In this document: positions 32,690 through 42,949 of the stretch, one piece after another
How the letters are laid out: each line of letters begins with the position of its first letter
How positions within the stretch are numbered: the first letter of the stretch is position 1
NCBI GenBank assembly: GCA_014155875.1
Contig: JACEFZ010002092.1
Span: 310,001-374,000, forward strand
Direction of reading: 5' to 3'
Length of the DNA: 64,000 bases
Source: Cepaea nemoralis
Lineage: Eukaryota > Mollusca > Gastropoda > Stylommatophora > Helicidae
Position numbers and translations under genes: made by a program
The notes under the pieces: generated by a model
The model's input: only the letters and a program-made list of their open reading frames with translations
Told to the model about the DNA's origin: nothing
Databases searched by the model: none

Positions 32690-33235
32690 GACAGCAGTGT
32701 TAAACCACCATCGCTGCCATTCTAAAGAAAAGGAAACCACCAGGAAATCCAGACAGCTATAGATAGGCCTGTCTCCTTGACCCTGTGTTTAGGCAAATTA
32801 GTTGAGAGTATGGGGAACAGCAGACTGTACTGGTTCTTAAAAAAGTAAACATCTCCTTAAGAATCTATATGTAATAGACACCTTATGTTCATATATAATG
32901 CAGTTCATGGATTCAAAGAAAAGAAGAACACAGCAGCTGCATTCATTGACCACCAACGAGCATATGAAAAAGTCTGGAGAAGGTCTCTTGCAGAAGATGA
33001 GAAGGATGTGGATTAACAATATTTACCAGATATGTCGCAAGAATTCTAGCAAAAGAGCTCTAGGAAAACGAAATGCTCAAGGCGCTTCCAGTCATTGATC
33101 TGGCAAAACACTTGAGTACATCAAAGTTACTGTTTGCAGATGATTTCCTTATCTGAAGCACTGAAAAATAGTCACTCATAGAAAAGTCCAAGATGAACAG
33201 AAAACTATTCACAATGTCAGCATTTTTTGAACTGT
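32690..33235 (+). mobile_element. Dead LINE, RT fingers to catalytic motif
   Basis: Plus-strand fragments of an I/Jockey-like RT in several frames: AAILKKRKPPGNPDSYR then LVESMGNSRLYWFLKK (32700-32850; the SYRPISL region), AAFIDHQRAYEKVWRRSLAE (32935-32995; motif A), and KLLFADDFLI (33126-33155; motif C). Gaps and shifts between them show strong decay. Confidence 0.8.
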
Positions 33236-33524
33236 AGTATAACGTGGAGGTCGGTGTGGCCGTTGTGAGTATTTTCTTTTTTAAATGAGAAAGATGGGTC
33301 GTACGACTAGGGATATCCCGGATGGGTTATTAATATTAATCATCCTTCCTTAGGAAACCTATGAATGGTTCCGAAACTCCCAACGTGAAGAACAAAACCT
33401 AATGTATTCAAGTCCTACACGATTTTGTAAAGTAAGGGCCTCCTTTGGAAGGTGAAATTATCAAGGAAATCTACCATAGACACCTAGAGGAAGAAAACTC
33501 ACTCCATATAGAATTATAATGTGT

Positions 33525-33600
33525 CTTCTTCTTCGCGTTCATCCGGTGTGTGGTTCCAAATTGCTGTATGTAGCCGGGGCGCAGTGTTGGGGTGAGCGCC
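33525..33600 (-). mobile_element. Fragment with LINE-B-like 3' terminus and GAA tail
   Basis: Tcttcttcttcgcgttcatccgg matches the terminal ~20 bases plus GAA tail of LINE-B 3'UTR (minus orientation). Sequence beyond about 33550 diverges from the LINE-B 3'UTR seen elsewhere, so it may be a SINE that shares the LINE-B end. Confidence 0.5.
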
Positions 33601-33922
33601 CAACATTGCTTAAATACCCCAATGGCTCGTGAATACATAACCTCTGCAGCAAAAGTCCAACTCCTGGCCTTCACGTGGCGGAACTGTTTTAACTAACAGG
33701 AGAAGGGGCGACGGCGAGTATCTGGCGCCGGAAAATAACCAGTGTGCTCTAGATGTGTATACACAAACATGCATGTGCAGACACGTGTGTGCGTGTGTAC
33801 ACATCTAAACTCGAGTGAGACCACAGTCTGCTCTAGCAAAGGAAAGGTGCTGAAGACGGAGGCAACCAGCCAGGAGGCGCACCACAGAAATCAGGAGGCC
33901 ACGCACTTACGCAAAATGGAAT

Positions 33923-35190
33923 ATGTCGACTGCTGCTAAAAGTTATGGTGCTCGCCCTGCTTTGGACCCCCAGGCAGGTGCAGTGCCGGGCCCTATGTCT
34001 CGAAAGGGTCCAACCCCAACTACTGGAGGTCCTTCTCAGATGTCCTGTGGAGCCAGGGGACATGAGAATAGAACAGCTGGCCATACTAAACAAAGACTTA
34101 AAATAATGCACTGGAATGCGGAGGGAGTCAGCAACAAAAAAGTAGAATTAGAAAACATCCTGGACAAAGAAAAAGTAAGCATATGTTGCTTGCAAGAAAC
34201 TCACTTCAACGAAAATATAGCCTTCAAAATCAGAGGCTACCAGTGTTACCGATCTGACCGAAAGGACAGGCGAAAAGGTGGGATACTTACCCTTGTAAAA
34301 AATAACATCACTGCTTCCCAAATCGAAGTCTATATGGAAGGGGCTGAGTATCAGACACTTAAACATAAAACAGGATATACAGACCTACATCTGATCAATT
34401 ACTACTGTCCAAGTGACCGTCCACAGGCACTGGACACACTACCATTAACAGAAAAAATGATTGTGTGCGGCGATTTCAACAGCCACTCGCAGAGTTGGGG
34501 CTAAGATCACATGGACCAGAGAGGAGAGAGACTGGAAGACTGGCAGGATGAGAATAGATTCATCTTGGTTAACAAGCCGTCCGAACCACATACTTTCTAC
34601 TCGAGATCATGGCACTCTACAACTACACCTGACCTGGCTTTTCATTCACCAGACCTGGAGTGGAACATGACACGAATTGTTGGGAAACAACTTGGTGGCA
34701 GTGACCATCGACCAGTCTTTCTAACTGTAGAAAATGAGCTTGTAAGTGAAAGCAGCACCCTCTCGAGGTGGAACTACAAGAAAGCAGACTGGGCAATGTA
34801 CAAGAATCGCACCAGCATACTGGTTAGAAACCTGAACACTGAGAAAGACATAAATAAAGTAGTTGAAGAGTTTGGGAAATGCATACTACAGGCAGCGCGA
34901 GAAACAGTACCAAGAGGAGCCCGTAAACAATATAAACCCTACTGGAGTAGTGAACTGGAACAGTTGCATAATGATGTGGAAGTATGTAGAAAGCAAGCAG
35001 AGGCCACACCCAGCCAAGAGCACCACAATAAATTCCAGCATGCAAAAGCCAAATTTCAAAGGGCCAAGCTGCAGGCTAGACGGAAAAGCTGGCAGGAAAA
35101 AACAGAGTCTCTGAACTTTGAAAGAGACACAAGGAAATTGTGGAAGCTAATAAAACAACTTAACGATGAGGGCACAGGGAGAAACTCAAA
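33923..35190 (+). pseudogene. LINE-B endonuclease domain, one nonsense mutation
   Basis: Endonuclease/exonuclease/phosphatase fold of a non-LTR retrotransposon, which nicks the target site. Visible motifs: LKIMHWNAEGVSNKK (N-terminal asparagine), CCLQETHFNE (catalytic E), MIVCGDFNSHSQSWG (D and N of GDFN), TPDLAFHSPDLEW, and GGSDHRPVFLTV (catalytic SDH). The reading frame is the same on both sides of a TAA at 34502-34504, where related elements typically have an aromatic residue in WGYD-like context. After the domain, a lysine/arginine-rich linker leads towards RT. The frame then shifts in an A-run near 35185-35195. Confidence 0.9.
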
Positions 35191-37389
35191 ATTGCACTAC
35201 ATAAAGATGGAAACATCTTAACAAGAAAGCAAGCAGCTGACCATTTTGCGGACTCATTCGCACAAGATAACAATATCAAAATCAGTCCAGAGAAACAACA
35301 AGAGATTCAAGAGAAACGGCAACATACAGGACAGAAGGAAATAGTACATGAGGTTCTGGAGGCACCCATCACAATCAGCGAACTGGAGCTAGCCATATCA
35401 AAACTGAAAATGAGAAAGTCACCAGGAGCTGATGGTATCTCCAATGAAATGATCAGGAACCTAGGAACAGAGGCCAAAGCAAAGCTGTTGCAGATCTTCA
35501 ATAACAGTTGGACCTTAGGCAGTGTTCCACAAGCCTGGAGAGAAGCAATCATGATACCCCTCCTAAAATCAGGGAAAGATAGTTCCATTGCCTCTAGCTA
35601 CAGACCAATTAGCCTCACCAGCTGTCTCTGCAAAACACTGGAACGCATCATCAATCACAGACTGCAGTGGTACATTGAAAGTAAAAACATCCTTGTGCCA
35701 CAGCAGGCTGGCTTTAGGCAGTGCTACTCTACGGAAGATCAGACAACCTACCTCTCTCAAGAAATTGAGGATGCATTCCAAGAGAAGAAGCTGGTGCTTG
35801 CGGCATGGATAGATTTGAAGAAAGCCTTTGACAAAGTCTGGAAAGAAGGTCTGATGAATAAACTGAGAAACTGCAAAGTCAATGGAAGAATGTACAAATG
35901 GGTGAAAGCATACTTGCACAACAGAAGAGCCCGAGTACAGATAGACGGACTAAAGAGCAAGAAAGTACTACTGCGTCACGGAGTTCCCCAGGGCGGAGTA
36001 TTGTCCCCCACACTCTTTCTAATCTTCATCAATGATCTCGTTGCTAATCTACCGCATGGAATTAAAGCCGCAATGTACGCCGATGACCTGGTTCTATGGA
36101 GCACAAATGAACATGCATCAGTGGCCACCAGATTACTACAAAGAGCTGTAGATACATTTGTTGCATGGGCAAATAGATGGTGTGTCAGCATAAACACTGA
36201 CAAGTGCAGCACCACCCTATTTACCCTCTCTCCAAAACAAAAGGCTGGGACCATCCAGATAAATGGAACACCCCTAAGAGAAGATAAAGAATCAACATAC
36301 CTTGGAGTAACATTTGATGGCAGGCTGACATGGAGAAAGCACATCAACAAAGCAGTAGCAAAAGCCAGAAGGAAAATAGCCATCCTGAGAAAGCTAAGTG
36401 GAACCACATGGGGAGCCAGTGGGAAAATACTTAGCAAAGTTTATCAACAGAGCATACGACCACACCTGGAATACGGGTCAACTGCATGGTGTTCGGCAGC
36501 AAAAACCACACTACAAGAGCTGGACAAAGTGCAAAATCAAGCACTTAGAGTCACCACAGGAGGGATGAGATCAACCCCTATAGTGGAAATGGAGAAGATG
36601 GGGAGGACACAAGCACTGAGTGAGCGCAGAGATACGAAAACGCTAATACAAGCAGAAAAGTTCCTCAGCTTGCCAGGCCACCCTATGAAGAACAGATTTG
36701 AAAACCTAGCTATGGGGCGGTTGAAAAGAAGTAGTTTTATCCACCAGGCCAAACGACTCTGCAGAGAAACCACCGATCTGCCCACAGTTGGTATCCCCCT
36801 AACAATTATTCCAGAGCGAACTCCATGGAAAGATGAGCATAGACTATCATTACAAATCCAGACAAAAGTGAGAGGAATATTTGACAAGGAAGAACAGAAC
36901 AGTGTGCAGCGCAGAACAGCCACTCTCAGCTTCCTTGATGAAGAATACCCACAGGACCTCTGGATCCGAGTCTACACAGATGGGTCAGCACAAAATGCTG
37001 TTCGAAATGGAGGAGCGGGAGTGTACATAGATTACCCAAATAATACCAGGGACACAGCTAGAGTACCGACAGGAAAGTACTGCCATAACTACGATGCTGA
37101 AATTGAGGCAATCAAGATAGCAACAGAGAAATTACTAAATACCAGCAATGGTACACAACCTGTGGTGCTATTGACAGATGCAAAATCAGTACTCGAGGCG
37201 CTCCTGTCTGGGAAATTGCCAGTACTAAGGACACTACTTTCTGAACTTAGCAGTCAGCATAAGGTCACCATACAGTGGATACCATCCCACTGTGGAGTAC
37301 CCGGGAACGACAGAGCTGATCAATTGGCTAAGGAAGGAGCCAAAGAAGAACAGCCTGATGTGCCTGTACATACCACCAAAAGAAAATAA
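35191..37389 (+). pseudogene. LINE-B reverse transcriptase and RNase H
   Basis: Open for about 700 codons (ATG at 35410; 659 residues from there). RT motifs in order: KSPGADGISNEMI, SYRPISLTSCLCKTLERI, AWIDLKKAFDKVW (motif A aspartate), HGVPQGGVLSPTLFLIFIND, AAMYADDLVLWS (catalytic YADD), STYLGVTFDGRLTW (thumb start). RNase H follows: RVYTDGSAQNA, YDAEIEAIKIA, LLTDAKSVLEAL and PSHCGVPGNDRADQLAKEG, all catalytic acidic positions present. The catalytic parts look intact, so this copy was inactivated mainly by the flanking lesions. Related to 57832-59478 and 48457-51250. Confidence 0.93.
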
Positions 37390-37726
37390 TGATCAAATCA
37401 GTCAGAAAGCCACCAAAACCTGCTCAAGATGACTACCACGTTATGGATAGACCAGAATAAGTCCTTATTCTGCGCCTCAGAACAGGGCACAATAGATTAC
37501 GCAACCACATGTATACAAAATTCAAGATTGGTGAAACAGCCATGTGTACATGTGGATTGGCGTCGCAGACAGCAGAGCACATACTCCAAGACTGCCCAAA
37601 ATATAACATATCTAGGCAAACCTTCTGGCCTAGAGAGACGGCAGTGGAAGATAAACTCTATGGACCGCTGTGTGAACTGAAAAAGACAGTTCAATTCATA
37701 CAAGAGACAGCATTGCAGTTATAGAC
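37390..37726 (+). pseudogene. LINE-B C-terminal CCHC-like segment, shifted frame
   Basis: Continues the polyprotein in two other frames: KPPKPAQDDYHVMDRPE, a stop, VLILRLRTGHNRLRNHMYTK, then CTCGLASQTAEHILQDCPKY, which holds a C-x-C...H...C metal-binding pattern, and PLCELKKTVQFIQETALQL before the stop at 37724. The same C-terminus is intact in the 57.8-kb copy. Confidence 0.85.
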
Positions 37727-37756
37727 ATATTTCAAGCGAACGAAAGAAGAAGATCC

Positions 37757-38800
37757 GATGTGTTTTTTTCAGATGTGGTTGCGGTGTGTCTAAGTTATGC
37801 GCCCTTGGGCCAAAACCCGTAAGCCAACACACCCGGCTTTAGCGTGCTTTTTTGACCAAGTAGCATTCCTGGGAGACTCTCACTTTTTCGGTACCGTCCA
37901 CAACCCAGCTGGCCAAGTTGGAACGGTCGAAGACCAACGGTCATCCCTCAAAGGAAGGCAGGGACAGTCCATGGCATTTTCCGCCATCCAGGGTGGCTTC
38001 CATAATTGCAGGGCCGGCACATAGCGCCCTGGTGCTGGGCTCACCGAGGGAATCGTCACGTCTTGCTCATGGCTGCTTTAAATCCTCACTTCAATATATT
38101 GGGCATTTCGTTCACCACGGGCCGTTCCCGCACAAACCAGACCGGTCTGCAGACGGTATCCACTCAGCGAGTTTTCGTTCGGACATGTGCTTGTCTTCGT
38201 GCCCATCAGAGCTGTTCCAGGCACGACGGACATTCGGAAAACTACCTAGTCAGAGCTGTTCCGAACAAGAGCGGCATTCGGAAACTAGGTAGTCAGAGCT
38301 GTTCCTAGCACGAAAGAAATTTCACTCGGACGTTTTTTGCGTTGTGCCTGATTTATTTGCACCCGTAGGCCAGCACATCCGACTTCAGCAGGCATTTTTA
38401 CGGGTTAGCCTTCCCGGGGTTTCGAGAGACGTTAGACTGTTTGTGCTGTGGTATCGCCCACATCTCAGCTGGTCAAAGTAGAACGGTCAACGACAACACG
38501 GTAAACCCTCAAGGGAAGGCAGGGGCAGACCATGGGCATTCCCCTGCTATCCAAGGAGGCTTCCATAATTGCAGAGCCGGCACATATTGCTCTGAGACTG
38601 GGCTCACCCGAGGAGTTGCCACGTCCTGCTCATGGCTGCTTTAATTCCTCACTTCCATGTGTTGGGCATTTCGCTTGCCACTGGTCGCTCAAGCACACAC
38701 CAGGAACGGTCAGTCTGCGGGCGATATCCACTAGGTAAGCTTTCACTTTGGACTTCGGGCCACGCAATGGATTCGCTAGCCGTGCGTTCCATTTCGTGTT
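37757..38800 (-). mobile_element. Two LINE-B-type 3'UTR copies in minus orientation
   Basis: Two related ~450-500-base blocks (about 37757-38200 and 38335-38800) match the reverse of 59850-60300: the gcttccataattgcag and gctcatggctgcttta segments, a ggccagcacatccgacttc segment and tcagctggtc are shared. Both are copies of the LINE-B 3'UTR without coding sequence, so they are 5'-truncated insertions or a family of SINE-like derivatives. They start immediately after the plus-strand LINE-B copy 1 tail, tail to tail. Confidence 0.75.
38207..38305. repeat. Three copies of a ~45-bp repeat
   Basis: Tcagagctgttcc recurs at about 38206, 38251 and 38291, with cgacggacattcggaaa-like sequence between. 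It lies between the two 3'UTR copies. Confidence 0.8.
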
Positions 38801-39386
38801 ATTGAGACGTTTTTCCACCTTTGTCTAGACTCTCTACGAGGTAGATACAGACAGTTTTCGTAACCATTTTGACTGGGGCTCTTCTTCTACCTTTTTGTAC
38901 TCGCTCACGAGGTAGGCTACATGTGCTGCCGGCTCAGCACCTTACCTCCGTGCAGCAGTGAACGAGAAACGACCAGACCCTCTCATCCGGGTATCCCTCA
39001 TATCCCCCAGCTGAGAGCCTTCGAACAAGTATCAGAACTGGTCATGTATAGCGTGCTCAGTATCTCACCTCTATTTTTCTGTAGGTGGGTATCGACCCAG
39101 CTCTCACATCCAAGGGTGTGTGGCTTAGAGGCGTTCAGCCTAAACCCTCGACAGAGGAGAGCCTTAGAGTATTGTCCGGACCAAGAAATTCTGCCTTCGT
39201 GAGCCTGATTTAAACTTTTGACTGCTATCCTCAGTCTACCTGCAGAGCAGCAGGTTGTGTTTCTCTTAGTCTGGCCCCTATCCCATAAGCTGTCCGATAT
39301 GTAGTTTTCATCCATCGGCAAGCACATGGGGTCGATAGGACAAGCAAGCTCCCCCACCACGGCAAGGTGGAGACACATCGGGGGAG
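38801..39386. other. GC-richer sequence next to the rDNA fragment, unidentified
   Basis: Not 18S: homology to 18S stops abruptly at 39387. Contains the repeated phrase ctc..acgaggtag (38834 and 38907). No protein frame is convincing. A 15-base match to the end of 28S (39124-39138) is noted under rejected items. Confidence 0.4.
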
Positions 39387-39733
39387 CCATCGACATTTGA
39401 TAGGGCAGACATTTGAAAGATGCGTCGCCGGCACGTAAGGCCATGCGATCAGCACAAAGTTATCCAGAGTCACCAGTGGGAACGCCGCGCCCCGCGAAGG
39501 GCAACGACGATTGGTTTTGAACTAATAAAAGCGCTCTTTCCGCGAGGGTCGGAGCTTGGTAAGCATGTATTAGCTCTAGAATTGCCACAGTTATCCAAGT
39601 AGGATCGTGTCATCTAAGGAACCTCGACTGATTTAATGAGCCATTCGCGGTTTCACCGTGAGACAGTGTGAACTTAGACATGCATGGCTTAATCTTTGAG
39701 ACAAGCATATGACTACTGGCAGGATCAACCAGA
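39387..39733 (-). rRNA. 18S rRNA, first ~347 nt only (truncated)
   Basis: The minus strand from 39733 begins ctggttgatcctgccagtag, the universal 5' end of eukaryotic small-subunit rRNA. It runs through the landmarks gtctcaaagattaagccatg, gcgaatggctcattaaatc, tggcaattctagagctaat and ttctgccctatcaa-like helix 8-12 sequence. It stops matching right after gtcgatgg, where 18S should continue with a conserved tacgtgat-type segment. Within the part present I see no obvious damage, and the variable positions are of molluscan type. An isolated rDNA fragment, not a working gene. Confidence 0.93.
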
Positions 39734-40170
39734 TATCTATCGGACAGACGGACTATTCACGCACACGCAAGCCAAGAGTAGCATCGCTAAAGCGCGCCCT
39801 CCCGGTACAAGGTGATACATGCAAAACCACTGGACGCCTACCGACGAGCTTTCAAGCTACGCCGGCAGGACTGACCGAAAAGCTATACCAGCTTACTGAC
39901 TGCAGGCCCACTACTCATCGAGAGAGAGAGTGGGCGCTTATCGAGACTTTGTCGAACGGTCGTACAAATTTGCTCTTTTGCCCGCTCAAACCACGACCCT
40001 GGCTGCACGATGCGGTTACATTCTCGAAACGCCTGCCTCGCTAACTTGCGTTGGCTGGGAAGATCCCATTTTGGTGCACCTCACACAGCCATCCGAGACA
40101 ACGAACCCTAGACGCAGAACTGATCTTGCGAACCAGACCAGCCCTCACATAATGGGCCTATGTGTATGGA
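39734..40170 (-). other. Probable 5' external transcribed spacer of rDNA
   Basis: Sequence directly upstream of the 18S start on the same strand is GC-rich and non-coding, and base composition changes sharply to AT-rich near 40180. Position and composition suggest that 5'ETS moved together with the 18S fragment. There is no sequence signature that proves it. Confidence 0.5.
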
Positions 40171-41043
40171 TCCTTCCTCAACATGATTAAACCTTAATGT
40201 AACATAATATTGCATAACAACTGTGAACACCACTTTTGAACAAAACTTCTACAAGTTATAAACACAAACTCCAGGTTTCAACCCAACCATTTAATGAGAA
40301 CACTTGGTGGGTTTTGGGGAAATTCTCTGTCTGGCCTGTGGATATTAAAATCCCTCCATCAATTACAAACACATGAATGACAAAATCAGTGTATACCATC
40401 TGATGTTTTCCCCAAAATTACCAGCCAACAAATGCATAAATTATTAAATCAATAATTCTTCGAATCTATCTTAATAATGATGATACCAGTCTCTCATCTA
40501 TAAATTCACCAAACGAGTCTTATCAAAATGATATGTTCCCTCAACCTGCACTGGGAAATCTTCTTCTTCTGTAACATATCCCATTCCATCAATGATTTGG
40601 TTTAGGGAAAGTCAACAGCACTGTCACCAATCTTAGCTCAACCCTGTTATTTGCATTCATAGTGCGATCCCGAGAGGATATAACCTTGACCTGAGATCTA
40701 AGTAGGCTGTATGGCCTAGTGAAGTTGAAGCTGTGGTCAGTCAAACAATATAGGAGGTCCTCTTCAGACTGGGTAGAAGGTAATTCTCTACATCATCGAA
40801 TACAATGAAAAAGATAACGACCGTCCAGCAGCTCTGATTAATAATATCAGAATCTCAAGTATTGTCAACAAGGCATTTCAGCACGACCATCCCCGCTTCA
40901 ACACATTGACAGGGGAAAACACAGACTGCCAGGAGCCTGTCCAGCAGAGCGTAGGCGTGAGATGTGCGTAGTGGCCAACGGAAGTGTGAAACTCGACGGG
41001 CCGACCTCAGTCCAGAAACACTCAGGGCTAACACCCAGCGTCT
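40171..41043. other. Non-coding stretch, no gene recognised
   Basis: AT-rich to about 40860, then mixed composition up to the TTC array. No element recognised. Confidence 0.4.
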
Positions 41044-41631
41044 TCTCTTCTTCTTCTTCTTCTTCTTCTTCTTCTTCTTCTTCTTCTTCTTCTTCTTCTT
41101 CTTCTTCTTCTTCTTCTTCTTCTTCTTCTTCTTCTTCTTCTTCTTCTTCTTCTTCTTCTTCTTCTTCTTCTTCTTCTTCTTCTTCTTCTTCTTCTTCTTC
41201 TTCTTCTTCTTCTTCTTCTTCTTCTTCTTCTTCTTCTTCTTCTTCTTCTTCTTCTTCTTCTTCTTCTTCTTCTTCTTCTTCTTCTTCTTCTTCTTCTTCT
41301 TCTTCTTCTTCTTCTTCTTCTTCTTCTTCTTCCTTCTTCTTCTTCTTCTTCTTCTTCTTCTTCTTCTTCTTCTTCTTCTTCTTCTTCTTCTTCTTCTTCT
41401 TCTTCTTCTTCTTCTTCTTCTTCTTCTTCTTCTTCTTCTTTCTTCTTCTTCTTCTTCTTCTTCTTCTTCTTCTTCTTCTTCTTCTTCTTCTTCTTCTTCT
41501 TCTTCTTTCTTCTTCTTCTTCTTCTTCTTCTTCTTCTTCTCTTCTTCTTCTTCTTCTTCTTCTTCTTCTTCTTCTTCTTCTTCTTCTTCTTCTTCTTCTT
41601 CTTCTTCTTCTTCTTCTTCTTCTTCTTCTTC
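41044..41631. repeat. (TTC)n/(GAA)n array, ~195 triplets
   Basis: About 588 bases of ttc with only four small interruptions (near 41332, 41439, 41507 and 41540). On the minus strand it follows directly after a LINE stop codon (41632-41745), so it is an expanded (GAA)n retrotransposon tail. Long open frames of poly-K, -R, -E, -S, -F and -L come from this array and are not genes. Confidence 0.97.
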
Positions 41632-41745
41632 AGCGTTCCGAACCATTGAGGTTCTTTGCTGCAGATACAATCCGTCTCCATTCGTCTCTCTGGTTTACAT
41701 TCTCTTGCCAGTCGTTGATTCCAAGTGCTTGTAGGTCTGTGTATA
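41632..41745 (-). mobile_element. LINE C-terminal end preceding the GAA array
   Basis: The minus strand reads TDLQALGINDWQENVNQRDE then WRRIVSAAKNLNGSER and a stop, followed at once by the (GAA)n array. WRRIV with a short tail is the typical end of RTE/CR1-like polyproteins. It is 5'-truncated to a few dozen codons. Confidence 0.75.
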
Positions 41746-41859
41746 TATATTATACAGCGTCAAATCAGCAAAATCAAAGTTACATAACAGATAAGAGAAT
41801 TTGTATAAAATACTATGACTAGAACTGCTCAAATCAGAAATATCTAAACGATAAATCGG

Positions 41860-42790
41860 CTCTCACCAAGAGCACCAGGTTCTCGTTTAGTGACTACAAG
41901 GAGAGACCACGTGGCGTCAGGACGGAACACTGGTTCCGAATACCCACCGGCTGATCTTAGCTGACCATAGGGGTCCTTTACTGACCATAGATGATCTTAG
42001 CTAACCATAGAGGTCCCTGGATAAGCCTATTGGAACCTATTGGAGCTTGATGAGAGACGATTGGGGCATCTTCTCACATGTGTCCCAGATGTCATGCTAC
42101 CAGCATCAACAGCAATTACGTAATTAATCAAATTGGTGATGTAAATTTACATTATTTATTATCATCAGTAACCTGCAAATAATCAGTTTTTGTTTTCATA
42201 TTGATAGTAAATAAAGTGATTGTAGTTTGGTTTAAATCATTGTTCAGTCGTTATACTTTTTTCCAGGGGAAGCAATTGCCTTGCTTACCTTGGTGTGGAA
42301 TTAATTGCACACCAAGAAGGGGAGTTATGTTAGGGGGGGGGGGGGGGGGGACCTGCCCTGTCTAGCAGTCAATTTGTCGACATAAACCTAGGCATCTAAC
42401 CTTCCCTGACCCACACCTTGGGCATACCAAGATCAGCCTATTATACATAATAACGAGCCACTCTCAGCTGTACTCTTTGCTTATTCAGGGGCTTAATCTT
42501 TATTTCAGCCATATAGATTTTACCCCGAGTCAGTTTCTGACCAATTGTATTATCAGTCCGGAATTCTGACAATTTGGGTTCCCGCCCGGCAGCTTTCGGG
42601 AAAGTAATACACCCACTTCTGACAAATTGGTTGCCTGTCCAGGATCAACAATAATCACTTCTGACAAGTGGGGTTGCTCTCCAGGATAGTACATAACGTC
42701 AATACTAACACCCCCACATTTCTGACAGATAGCAACATCCTGCAAAAGACATGTAACATTTGAAGTGAAACGTACAGTCAGCACTCAGAA
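41860..42790 (+). mobile_element. Relic LTR related to the 54-kb element
   Basis: Order and wording follow the 3' part of the LTR at 55860-56510: a ctctcac..gagcacc start, agtaaataaa (poly(A) signal), a g-rich stretch here grown to (G)18 at 42334-42351, then taacgagccactctcagctg, ggggcttaatct, catatagattttaccc, and gagtcagtttctgac. From 42530 the phrase ttctgaca..ttgg is present four to five times at ~60-base spacing, like a multiplied LTR/primer-binding junction. Strongly diverged, with no internal region. Confidence 0.7.
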
Positions 42791-42819
42791 ACTGCACATA
42801 CTGTCTTCTCTCACAGCTA

Positions 42820-42947
42820 CACATAGGCAATGAGGGCCATAAACGTTAGACTGAATGTGGAGGTACTAACAAAGAAGGACTTACTTATTTACCTAGGAAT
42901 CACATTGGACAGCTAGCTGAAAGTATGACATAAAAACAGTTATGTAT
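42820..42947 (+). mobile_element. LINE RT thumb fragment next to mariner
   Basis: The plus strand encodes NVEVLTKKDLLIYLGITLDS (42855-42915), the thumb entry YLGI-TLD motif of I-like RTs. The mariner at 42950 interrupts or adjoins it. Confidence 0.65.
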
Positions 42948-42949
42948 TA

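Larger units (their letters stand above)
33900..37756 (+). mobile_element. LINE-B copy 1, nearly full-length non-LTR retrotransposon
   Basis: A single large polyprotein in the order APE-type endonuclease, RT, RNase H, C-terminal cysteine/histidine motif: the layout of the I-like (R1/I superfamily) non-LTR retrotransposons. It is interrupted by one stop (34502), a frameshift near 35190, a frameshift at about 37385 and a stop near 37457. No separate ORF1 is visible upstream, so the 5' end may be truncated. It ends with a very short 3' region and gaaagaagaag. It abuts an inverted LINE-B 3'UTR copy. Confidence 0.9.

Noticed and set aside
34148..37703. Several 60-150-residue minus-strand frames across LINE-B copy 1
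   Set aside because: Antisense shadows of the endonuclease-RT-RNase H frame.
39124..39138. 15-base match to the 3' end of 28S rRNA (cttagaggcgttcag)
   Set aside because: The match does not extend on either side, and it lies on the wrong side of the 18S piece for a normal rDNA order; chance cannot be excluded.
40855..41822. Long open frames rich in K, R, E, S, F or L on both strands
   Set aside because: They are translations of the (TTC)n array in all frames; no real protein is implied. The same holds for the frames at 49299-50930.
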